Source of the DNA: Pseudomonadota bacterium | GTDB lineage: Bacteria > Bdellovibrionota > JAFGOL01 | DNA length: 8,711 bases | Assembly (NCBI GenBank): GCA_026390535.1 | Contig: JAPLFT010000198.1 | Coordinates: 1 to 8,711 of the forward strand | Direction of reading: 5' to 3' | In this document: piece after piece, positions 1 to 5,531 of the stretch | How positions within the stretch are numbered: the first letter of the stretch is position 1 | Layout of the letters: the number at the start of each line of letters is the position of its first letter | Notes under the pieces: generated by a model | What the model was told of the DNA's origin: nothing | The model's database searches: none | Seen by the model: only the letters and a program-made list of their open reading frames with translations | Program-made: the position numbers and the translations under genes

Positions 1-1
1 A

Positions 2-313
2 AGCGACTCCTTTAGCCTGTTCTTTGGTCCAAGACTTATGCTGCCTTTCCAGATAGGCAGTCATCCTGTTTTTATAATACCGGATTTTACCCCTGGTTTT
101 GATTTTGGTTTTGCAAATAGCACTGTGGGATTGGCGCTAGATCTGACATTTGGCTTCAGACTGTTTTATGAGTTCAGACAGGGAATGGCCATATCGTTCA
201 GACCCTTTGGTATGACGATCAGACCTTTTAATGTATGGTTCGGGAACACTCCAAACCAGACACAAATAGCGGTAACGTATCAAATGAACGTCGGTTTTAC
301 TTATTTCTTTTAA
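2..313 (+). CDS. Outer-membrane beta-barrel protein, C-terminal part (5' truncated by window edge)
   Basis: The reading frame is open from the first bases of the window, so only the last 103 or so residues are seen. The visible sequence alternates hydrophobic or aromatic residues with polar ones in short strands separated by Gly, Pro and Asn turns, as in transmembrane beta-strands. It ends in MNVGFTYFF, with a terminal Phe and aromatics at -3 and -5, which fits the C-terminal beta-signal recognised by the BamA/Omp85 machinery. There are no cysteines and no cytoplasmic-type charged helices. An internal ATG at 38 exists but is not a credible start because the frame continues upstream with the same composition. 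The family and ligand cannot be told from this fragment. It lies 17 bases upstream of the next gene on the same strand, so the two could be co-transcribed. Confidence 0.7.
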   Translation, partial: SDSFSLFFGPRLMLPFQIGSHPVFIIPDFTPGFDFGFANSTVGLALDLTFGFRLFYEFRQGMAISFRPFGMTIRPFNVWFGNTPNQTQIAVTYQMNVGFTYFF

Positions 314-330
314 ATTTAACCAGTGTATTT

Positions 331-969
331 ATGGATAGATATCCGATAAATCAGACAAACCCTCATAGTCGCTATGTGAAGAGAGCTATAGAGTTCCTTA
401 AAGCCGGAGAAATGATTGCGTATCCCACGGATGTTAATTATGGGATAGGATGTTTATTATCGTCGGCAACGGGCGTGAAGAATCTGAATAATCTTACCAG
501 CAGATTATCCAAAAATAAACTGCATACTATCATATGTCATGATTTCAGCGAGATAAGTAAATATGCAGTAATGCCTAATGACGTATTTAAGGTAATGAAA
601 AAAATACTTCCCGGCCCATATACAATTATTCTTGAAGCTAAAAATCTTGTCCCTAAAATATTTCAGACAAAGAGGAAAACAATAGGTGTAAGGTTGGTGA
701 ATAATCCGGTGACACAGTCGCTGCTTCATGGGGTAGATGCACCGTTAATGAATTTTACAGCACTTTCTTATGACAAGGAATTAATAATGGAGGATCCTGA
801 AGAGATAGAAAAAAAATATTTCTATTCTGTCGCTATTCTTTTGGACATAGGGGAGTTTCCCACGCGTCATACAACGGTGGTGGACTATACGGGTGATGAA
901 CCTGTTGTGGTCAGACAGGGAGCAGGGGATTATTTTGTGTCATTAATTAACAGCCATGTGTCTTTATAA
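331..969 (+). CDS. Sua5/YciO/YrdC-family (TsaC-like) protein, YciO branch
   Basis: A 212-residue protein with the YrdC fold. Members such as TsaC/Sua5 make L-threonylcarbamoyl-AMP from threonine, bicarbonate and ATP for the t6A37 modification of tRNAs reading ANN codons. Visible landmarks are YPTD at 31-34 followed by GIGC, PGPYTIIL at 94-101, RKTIGVRL at 115-122 and TTVVD...PVVVRQGAGD at 181-200. The opening NQTNPHSRYVKRAIEFLKAG and the DPEEIEKK segment resemble E. coli YciO more than TsaC. The TsaC KxR motif is TSR (56-58), keeping only Arg58, and the PSANxSG segment is PLMNFT (138-143), keeping Asn141 but not the Ser. TsaC activity is therefore doubtful, and YciO-type proteins have an unsettled role. 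ATG 331 is chosen because homology begins there; an in-frame ATG at 235 would lie inside the upstream gene. No Shine-Dalgarno is visible. The 3' end overlaps the convergent gene by 40 bases. Confidence 0.85.
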   Translation: MDRYPINQTNPHSRYVKRAIEFLKAGEMIAYPTDVNYGIGCLLSSATGVKNLNNLTSRLSKNKLHTIICHDFSEISKYAVMPNDVFKVMKKILPGPYTIILEAKNLVPKIFQTKRKTIGVRLVNNPVTQSLLHGVDAPLMNFTALSYDKELIMEDPEEIEKKYFYSVAILLDIGEFPTRHTTVVDYTGDEPVVVRQGAGDYFVSLINSHVSL

Positions 970-2141
970 TTAATAATAAGTTCTTTTCCTTTTATATAAT
1001 TAAGTCCGAGCTTAAAGTCGTAATCGTCGTTGCCAAAATCCTTTACCGTTGCCTGTGTTTTAAAGTAAGACCTGTCTGTTGGGGTAATGATTACTTCAAC
1101 CTTTTCTACTACGTTTTCTTCCGGCTTATCCTTTGAGCCGGCTATCTTTATTGTTTTTAATCCTAGCTGTTTTACCAGTTTAGAGGATATCTGAGGTTCC
1201 TCTGTATTAAAAGATATGGTGGTTTTTGCCGTGCTCCCGTTGACGGTCAGTTCAAATACCGGGACATTATGTACAAGATCAAATAGTAAAGATTTGGAGG
1301 GGATTTTTTTACCAGGTTCCGGTTCAGACAGAGAGAACAATCTTTTTTTATCATTTACTATTATTACTGATTTTGAAATTATATTTTTACCCATTACCCC
1401 CGGGATCTTATAATCCACTTTAACATTTGAATCTTTTACTATTTCTATTCCGGGGTTCAGAATATTATTTGATCCGACACTCATTTTATTAACAGGATAA
1501 AAATAGTTTTTTGGTTTTTCCGGGAAATTTTGTACATAAAAATCATAATCCATAAAAGATGATTCCGATGTAGGATCTATATACATTTTTGTGTTAATCG
1601 TTGAATTTAACGTTACTGGAATAAATAGGCCGATGTTATTCGTATAATAGGGGATTTTATCTTCTTTATTTGTTAATTCGGGAAAAGATACGTTTGATCT
1701 TTTGTATTTTTCTTTCAATATTAGTCTTTTGCTGTATGCCCCCGTCATAACTTCTGCGACTCTTTTACTTTCTTCACCGACGACATATTCATATTTGAAT
1801 TCTCTTGTTTCTTCGTAGAGTTCTCTTGTATCCTTAATAAGATATTGCGTGACTTTTTCTGAACCCGTCCCTTCCATATCTCCGTTTAAAACGATATCTT
1901 TTCTGGATTCTATTCTGATCAGATCAAGATCCTTGTCTTTAAACTCTTTTGTTTCCAGTCCGGCGATCTTATTTATTGAGGTCTTCTTAAATGACAAATT
2001 TCCCGACGTTGATGTTTCATCCTCAAACACCTTATAGATGCTATTGCAGGTGGCTTCCTTTAGAGGTACCGGATTTCCATAGTTTGTGCCCTCAAGCTGG
2101 GCAACGGGATAAAAGGGATAATCAAGATGAAACGACTTCAT
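930..2141 (-). CDS. Tandem retropepsin-like (degenerate aspartyl protease) exported protein, main part of a frameshifted gene
   Basis: Open frame of 403 residues. Residues 1-155 are strand-rich and unrecognised. Residues about 168-270 and 283-403 look like two successive retropepsin-type lobes. Each has an IPV/VPV strand, a second strand leading to the position of the DTG catalytic motif, and a closing segment like the family's G(I/L)LG...DY...L. Lobe 1 has IDPTSESS (188-195) then PGVMGKNII (247-255) and VIIVNDKKRLF. Lobe 2 has SFNTEEPQIS (310-319) then KLGLNYIKG and LIINYKDTWLLI. The DTG motif is DPT in lobe 1 and NTE in lobe 2, so peptidase activity is unlikely. ATG 2141 is only the first Met after an in-frame stop at 2163-2165 and has no Shine-Dalgarno. 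The signal-peptide-like start lies in another frame (2122-2376), so I regard 930-2376 as one gene broken by an apparent one-base insertion; joined, it would be about 481 residues. The lobe assignment is pattern recognition, not a search result. Confidence 0.7.
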   Translation of the reverse strand: MKSFHLDYPFYPVAQLEGTNYGNPVPLKEATCNSIYKVFEDETSTSGNLSFKKTSINKIAGLETKEFKDKDLDLIRIESRKDIVLNGDMEGTGSEKVTQYLIKDTRELYEETREFKYEYVVGEESKRVAEVMTGAYSKRLILKEKYKRSNVSFPELTNKEDKIPYYTNNIGLFIPVTLNSTINTKMYIDPTSESSFMDYDFYVQNFPEKPKNYFYPVNKMSVGSNNILNPGIEIVKDSNVKVDYKIPGVMGKNIISKSVIIVNDKKRLFSLSEPEPGKKIPSKSLLFDLVHNVPVFELTVNGSTAKTTISFNTEEPQISSKLVKQLGLKTIKIAGSKDKPEENVVEKVEVIITPTDRSYFKTQATVKDFGNDDYDFKLGLNYIKGKELIINYKDTWLLINDTK

Positions 2142-2376
2142 ATACTTTATAACCGTTTTGGCTCATTGAAACAGGGTACATCATGCTCTTAAAATTATTC
2201 ACCTGATGTTTTGCATTTGCCTCATTTTTTCTGGGCCATTTTGTCATGGAAATACTGTTGCTATACGTATAAATCGTGTTTTTCTGCAGCTTTAGAGAAA
2301 GTGGGAGGGTAGTAGAACACGTACTTGAAATTCCCAAAGAATGGGATAAGAGGATATAGTACAAAATATAAGTCAT
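2122..2376 (-). pseudogene. 5' fragment (signal-peptide-like N-terminus) of the frameshifted retropepsin-like gene
   Basis: This frame encodes 84 residues. It begins with a hydrophobic stretch (MTYILYYILLSHSLGISSTC) that could be a signal peptide, though without the usual N-terminal Lys/Arg. A cysteine at residue 20 is in a poor lipobox context. Then come strand-like segments LPLSLKLQKNTIYTYSNS and NGYKVYEVVSS before TGA at 2122-2124. Skipping one base at this stop continues directly as DYPFYPVAQLEG in the frame of the downstream 403-residue body, which by itself has no export signal. The join must lie between the stop of the downstream frame (2163-2165) and this TGA. The fragment could be a real mutation, an assembly error or, less likely, programmed frameshifting. 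ATG 2376 is the best start in this frame; the frame extends further upstream but would then run antisense into lon. Confidence 0.55.
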
Positions 2377-2382
2377 GATACT

Positions 2383-2388
2383 TATAAT
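2383..2388 (+). promoter_or_regulatory. Candidate -10 box for lon (TATAAT)
   Basis: A perfect TATAAT lies 25 bases upstream of the lon start, which would give a leader of about 20 bases containing the ribosome binding site. The matching -35 region (TACAAA at 2360-2365, 17-base spacer) is weak. I see no CIRCE element and no convincing sigma32-type heat-shock promoter, so regulation as a stress gene is not shown by the sequence. Confidence 0.4.
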
Positions 2389-2414
2389 CTTATTGAATTG
2401 AGGTGATAAGTCAA
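2387..2414 (-). promoter_or_regulatory. Possible sigma70-type promoter for the retropepsin-like gene
   Basis: Read on the minus strand, TTGACT (2409-2414) is followed after 16 bases by TAAGAT (2387-2392), matching the -35 box at five of six positions and the -10 box at four of six. Transcription would start only a few bases before ATG 2376, giving an almost leaderless mRNA, which agrees with the lack of a Shine-Dalgarno there. The -35 box touches the lon start codon. Confidence 0.3.
2400..2407 (+). promoter_or_regulatory. Strong ribosome binding site of lon
   Basis: GAGGTGAT is fully complementary to the AUCACCUC end of bacterial 16S rRNA and ends six bases before ATG 2414. It fixes the lon start and contrasts with the genes at 331, 2376 and 8684, which show no such site. 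Confidence 0.85.
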
Positions 2415-4792
2415 TGTCTGAAGAAACAAATGATATGAATAATGTGAACGATAACGAGAAAATACTTATGCAGACGGACAAAGTCCTGCCTCTTACGTTG
2501 CCTGTGGTTCATCTGAATAATGCACCGGTTTTTCCGGGTCTTGTGGCGCCTATAATACTTCCCAACGGGCCTCTTGTTAAGGCTGTAGAGATAGCAATGA
2601 GCCAGACCGGATATGTTTCTCTTTTAATGACTAAGGATGAAAAGAACCAGAACCCGGGCGTGAACGATCTCTATTCCGTGGGTGTTACGGCCAAGATATT
2701 AAAGAAGATAAATATGTCTGACGGTGGTACAAGCGTACTTCTTCAGGGAGTAAAAAGATTCAAAGTGGTTCAGTTCCTTAAAGACGTTCCCTTTGTTATT
2801 GTTAAGGTCGAATATCTTGAGGATGTGGTGGTAAAAGATCTTGAAATGGATGCTCTTATAAGAGCTGTGAGGGCATCTGTAAAATCCCTGTCCAATAATA
2901 ATCCTCTTTTCAGTGAGGAACTTAGGTTTGCAATGATCAATATGCCGTCTCCCGGTATGATGGCCGACCTTATAACATTTACACTTAGCCTTCAACCGGA
3001 GACTGCTCAAAAATATCTTGAGGTCCTGGATGTAAAAGAAAGGTTCAGGATGCTGCTTGCATATCTTAAAAAAGAACAGGAGGTCAGCGACCTTCAGACC
3101 AAGATAACAAAACAGGTGAATGAAAAAATAAACACATTACAGCGGGAATATTTTTTAAAGGAGCAGTTGAAGGTCATAAAGAAAGAGCTGGGCCTTGAAC
3201 AGGATGAAAAGTCGCTGGATATAAATAAACTCAGAGAAAAATTCAAAGTCTGCGGAATACATGAAGAAGGGGCAAAGGTTGTAGAAGAAGAACTGGAAAA
3301 AATTTCCATGATACCGGAGACCTCACCTGAATACTCTGTATCCAGGAATTATATAGATTGGCTCGTTAGTCTCCCATGGAGTAATCAGAGTAAGGATCAG
3401 CTTGATATCAAAAAAGCAAGGAAGATACTCGATAAACATCATTACGGTCTGGAAAAAGTGAAGGGGAGGATACTGGAGTATCTTGCTGTAAGAAGATTGA
3501 ATGAAAAATATGAAGGAAATATATTGTTGTTCCTTGGACCTCCCGGGGTGGGCAAAACCTCTCTTGGTATAGCAATAGCGGAGGCCATGGGGAGAAAATT
3601 CTACAGGTTCAGCCTTGGCGGTATGAGGGATGAAGCGGAGATAAAAGGGCACAGGCGTACCTATATAGGTTCTCTTCCGGGTAAGATAATGCAGGGTATC
3701 AGACGTGTGGGGACGAAGAACCCAGTTATAATGCTGGATGAAGTGGATAAATTGGGGATCAGTTTTCAGGGTGATCCCGCATCCGCACTGCTAGAGGTCC
3801 TGGATCCAGAACAGAATTTTAATTTTGTAGATCATTATCTGGACGTAGGTTTTGATCTGTCACAGGTATTGTTCATCTGCACGGCTAACAGTACTGATAC
3901 CGTTCCACCGGCGTTGTTTGACAGGCTCGAACTCATAGAGTTTCCCGGTTACATAATGGATGAAAAGCTCATAATTGCAGATAAATATCTGATACCAAAA
4001 CTTTTAAAGAAGCATGGTATTAAAGAAAAACAATTCGCTCTGTCCAAAGAGACCGTAAAGGCAATAATAAATAAATACGCCCGTGATCCCGGCATAAGGC
4101 TTCTGGAAAAACAGGTATCGAACCTGATGAGAAAGGTTGCGATGAAAATATCTGAGGGTAAAAGATCCGGATTAAGCTTTAATAAGAGCAATATAGAAAA
4201 ATATCTTGGGTCGCCGTATTTTACGGATGAACATCAGAGGAGAATAGACGCTCCGGGCATAGTTACAGGTCTTGCGTGGACTGCATATGGTGGAGACATA
4301 CTCTTTGTTGAATCCACCAACTTAAAGGGAAAACCTGACTTTAAATACACCGGACAACTGGGCGGTGTAATGAAGGAATCAGCGATAATAGCATATACAT
4401 ATGCCAGAAAATGGATACTCTCCAGCGATAAGAAAAATAGGTTTTTTCAGGAGAACGAAGTGCATCTTCATATACCTGCGGGAGCTATACCAAAGGATGG
4501 CCCGTCGGCGGGCGTGACTATGTGTTCATCACTGATAAGTCTTGCTACCGGTAAAACAGCTCCTAATGACCTTGCGATGACAGGAGAATTAAGCATTGTT
4601 GGAAAGGTGCTTCCTGTAGGCGGTATAAAGGAAAAACTTGTCGCTGCTGTGCGGGCAGGGCTGAAACGTATCATTCTGCCTTATGAAAACAAGAAGGATC
4701 TTAGGGATATTCCGGATAATGTGAAGAGCAAACTCAAATTCTATTTTGCAAAGGAAATGGGCGATGTCATTAAGATCTGCGGATTAAAATAA
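2414..4792 (+). CDS. lon: ATP-dependent endopeptidase Lon (LonA, S16 family)
   Basis: Complete 792-residue LonA, close to the usual length of about 780-810. It is a cytoplasmic hexameric AAA+ protease that degrades misfolded and short-lived regulatory proteins. Domains in order: N-terminal LON substrate-binding domain (about 25-215, starting LPLTLPVVHLNNAPVFPG), a helical coiled-coil segment (about 225-320, with LQREYFLKEQLKVIKKELG), the AAA+ module and the C-terminal protease domain (about 590-792). Walker A is GPPGVGKT at 375-382, Walker B VIMLDEVDK with D442-E443, and the likely arginine finger R504 is in ALFDRLE. The catalytic Ser-Lys dyad is S698 (DGPSAGVTM) and K739 (VGGIKEK), separated as in E. 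coli Lon. No key residue is missing. It stands alone, without clpX or tig next to it. It is divergent from the retropepsin-like gene and followed by the structured element at 4811-5029. The start is supported by a strong ribosome binding site. Confidence 0.98.
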   Translation: MSEETNDMNNVNDNEKILMQTDKVLPLTLPVVHLNNAPVFPGLVAPIILPNGPLVKAVEIAMSQTGYVSLLMTKDEKNQNPGVNDLYSVGVTAKILKKINMSDGGTSVLLQGVKRFKVVQFLKDVPFVIVKVEYLEDVVVKDLEMDALIRAVRASVKSLSNNNPLFSEELRFAMINMPSPGMMADLITFTLSLQPETAQKYLEVLDVKERFRMLLAYLKKEQEVSDLQTKITKQVNEKINTLQREYFLKEQLKVIKKELGLEQDEKSLDINKLREKFKVCGIHEEGAKVVEEELEKISMIPETSPEYSVSRNYIDWLVSLPWSNQSKDQLDIKKARKILDKHHYGLEKVKGRILEYLAVRRLNEKYEGNILLFLGPPGVGKTSLGIAIAEAMGRKFYRFSLGGMRDEAEIKGHRRTYIGSLPGKIMQGIRRVGTKNPVIMLDEVDKLGISFQGDPASALLEVLDPEQNFNFVDHYLDVGFDLSQVLFICTANSTDTVPPALFDRLELIEFPGYIMDEKLIIADKYLIPKLLKKHGIKEKQFALSKETVKAIINKYARDPGIRLLEKQVSNLMRKVAMKISEGKRSGLSFNKSNIEKYLGSPYFTDEHQRRIDAPGIVTGLAWTAYGGDILFVESTNLKGKPDFKYTGQLGGVMKESAIIAYTYARKWILSSDKKNRFFQENEVHLHIPAGAIPKDGPSAGVTMCSSLISLATGKTAPNDLAMTGELSIVGKVLPVGGIKEKLVAAVRAGLKRIILPYENKKDLRDIPDNVKSKLKFYFAKEMGDVIKICGLK

Positions 4793-4810
4793 CCAATATA
4801 AGAACAAGTA

Positions 4811-5029
4811 TTACGTTTAAGTTAAATTATTCTTTTCTTATTTAGCAAGCCGTTTGAAACAGGAGCGAGGACGTATGAAGAACATGGTGGACTAATGTTT
4901 GCAGGTTTTGAAGGCTTCTCGGCAGAAGAGACTTCAAAAACATGCAAACATAGGACAACATGGATGAATAGGACGAGCGGGTTGGAAGGTTTGCTAAATA
5001 AGAAAAGAATAATTTAATTTAAGGCGTAA
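4811..5029 (+). ncRNA. Candidate structured RNA: long rod with tandem G.A modules
   Basis: The gap between the convergent genes lon and 5033-5371 folds, on the plus strand, into one continuous rod. The outer stem pairs 4811-4848 with 4991-5029 and has a single bulge (G5024); 27 of its pairs (4822-4848/4991-5017) are perfect. It continues through 4849-4857/4982-4990 with one mismatch. Further in, GCGAGGAC (4865-4872) faces GGACGAGC (4971-4978) and GGAC (4889-4892) faces GGAC (4953-4956), each giving tandem G.A/A.G pairs bounded by G-C pairs. CATG 4883-4886 pairs with CATG 4959-4962. The apical hairpin is 4895-4951 with loop CGGC. All six wobble positions I find in the outer stems are G.U on the plus strand. 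I recognise no known family; it could be a free RNA or the 3' UTR of lon. A MITE-like DNA element is the main alternative. No coding frame or clear promoter is seen in it. Confidence 0.5.
4811..5029. repeat. Inverted repeat, arms about 38 bp, spacer 142 bp
   Basis: The left arm 4811-4848 is the reverse complement of the right arm 4991-5029 apart from two transitions and one extra base. The arms are AT-rich and border a GC-richer, purine-rich centre. No target-site duplication is obvious outside the arms and no second copy of the arms occurs in the window. Confidence 0.9.
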
Positions 5030-5032
5030 AAA

Positions 5033-5371
5033 TTAGTTCAATTCAAAATGTTTGCAAAAACTGAAGCGTGGTATGTGTCCCTCGCCGTAGTTCATTATAT
5101 AGAAATAACTGGTCTGATCTATCGGATAATCGAATGAGCATCTGTTATTGGGTTCATGAAAATGTGCGCAGTCGACACACTTATACCTTAGGTTATATTT
5201 TTTAACCTCGGCTTTGAAATCTTCAGAGGCAGGGCAGATAAGAAACATTCCAGAATCGCCGATCCCTTTGGCTTTTACAAGTTCCATATCTTTACCGCAG
5301 CCCTCGGCAGGACATTTTACCGTTAATTTGCCTCTGTTCATGTTATCAGCAGTGTTGTTACCTTTTGCCAT
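5033..5371 (-). CDS. Small cysteine-rich, probably metal-binding protein of unknown function
   Basis: A 112-residue protein with seven cysteines: C20-x4-C25, C46, C65-x2-C68, C78 and C106, plus His70, His72 and His108. The first half (KCPAEGCGKDMELVKAKG, then FLICP) resembles a zinc ribbon, with C20, C25 and C46 as likely ligands. The second half (YKCVDCAHF, RCSFDY, SFCKHFE) looks like a separate four-Cys site that could hold Zn or possibly an Fe-S cluster. No signal peptide or membrane segment is present, so it is presumably cytoplasmic. The start is well supported: GGAGG at 5381-5385 lies nine bases upstream of the ATG, and a good promoter lies just above. It is transcribed divergently from the hexose phosphate mutase gene and converges on lon across the rod-like element. 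I do not recognise the family, and a role cannot be assigned. Confidence 0.8.
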   Translation of the reverse strand: MAKGNNTADNMNRGKLTVKCPAEGCGKDMELVKAKGIGDSGMFLICPASEDFKAEVKKYNLRYKCVDCAHFHEPNNRCSFDYPIDQTSYFYIMNYGEGHIPRFSFCKHFELN

Positions 5372-5400
5372 TTTGAGTAACCTCCAAAAATATTAGAAAC

Positions 5401-5430
5401 ATTCTACCAAAGCGAGTCAGCTCTTGTCAA
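5401..5430 (-). promoter_or_regulatory. Sigma70-type promoter of the cysteine-rich gene
   Basis: On the minus strand a perfect TTGACA (-35, 5425-5430) is separated by 18 bases from TAGAAT (-10, 5401-5406; five of six matches). The predicted start near 5394 gives a leader of about 20-25 bases that contains the GGAGG ribosome binding site. This is the best promoter match in the window. Confidence 0.7.
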
Positions 5431-5455
5431 ATCTTTAGACCTTATGAGTAATGTC

Positions 5456-5484
5456 TTGCACAATAAATCTATACCGCTTATTAT
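5456..5484 (+). promoter_or_regulatory. Possible promoter of the phosphomannomutase gene
   Basis: TTGCAC (5456-5461) and TATTAT (5479-5484) are spaced by 17 bases. The -10 matches at five of six positions but the -35 only at three. Transcription would begin near 5491, within the small hairpin at 5486-5498. The site is divergent from the promoter at 5401-5430. Confidence 0.35.
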
Positions 5485-5485
5485 C

Positions 5486-5498
5486 CCCCTGCAAGGGG
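5486..5498. other. Small GC-rich inverted repeat near the predicted transcript start
   Basis: CCCCT-GCA-AGGGG is a five-base inverted repeat in an AT-rich intergenic region. It follows the putative -10 box directly and would cover the start site, so an operator is conceivable. It has no following T-run, so it is not a terminator. The heptamer GCTTATT flanks it on both sides (5476-5482 and 5498-5504). Confidence 0.3.
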
Positions 5499-5531
5499 CT
5501 TATTGAGTAAAGAAATGGAGGATATATAGGA

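Noticed and set aside
235..330. Upstream extension of the YciO-like frame to ATG 235
   Set aside because: The extension lies inside the outer-membrane protein frame and adds 32 residues without family similarity. Homology begins at ATG 331.
2122..2165. Programmed +1 frameshift of the prfB type
   Set aside because: The site reads TCT TGA rather than CTT TGA and has no upstream Shine-Dalgarno-like stimulator, so a plain indel or sequence error is simpler.
2323..2345. Heat-shock promoter or small inverted repeat (CCCA...TGGG) upstream of lon
   Set aside because: CTTGAA is present but no suitable -10 of the sigma32 type follows, and the repeat is only four bases per arm inside the opposing coding frame.
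2699..3652. Several minus-strand frames within lon and similar shadows within murJ and the mutase gene
   Set aside because: They lie antisense to well-conserved coding sequence, have no ribosome binding sites and show no recognisable protein features.
4875..4895. Tiny frame MKNMVD preceded by a GAGGACG purine run
   Set aside because: It is six codons long, and its bases are accounted for by the paired structure of the element.
4883..4974. Hammerhead ribozyme or SECIS-like element suggested by GATGA and tandem G.A pairs
   Set aside because: The CUGAUGA/GAAA core of a hammerhead and the ordered AUGA/AA signature of SECIS are absent.
4811..5029. Retron ncRNA or insertion sequence remnant
   Set aside because: No reverse transcriptase or transposase frame lies nearby, no target-site duplication is visible, and the internal sequence is folded rather than coding.
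4811..5029. Intrinsic bidirectional terminator between convergent genes
   Set aside because: The stem is far longer than a terminator hairpin, has a 142-base interior and AT-rich arms, and lacks a T-run after the stem on either strand. A role in 3' end protection is still possible.
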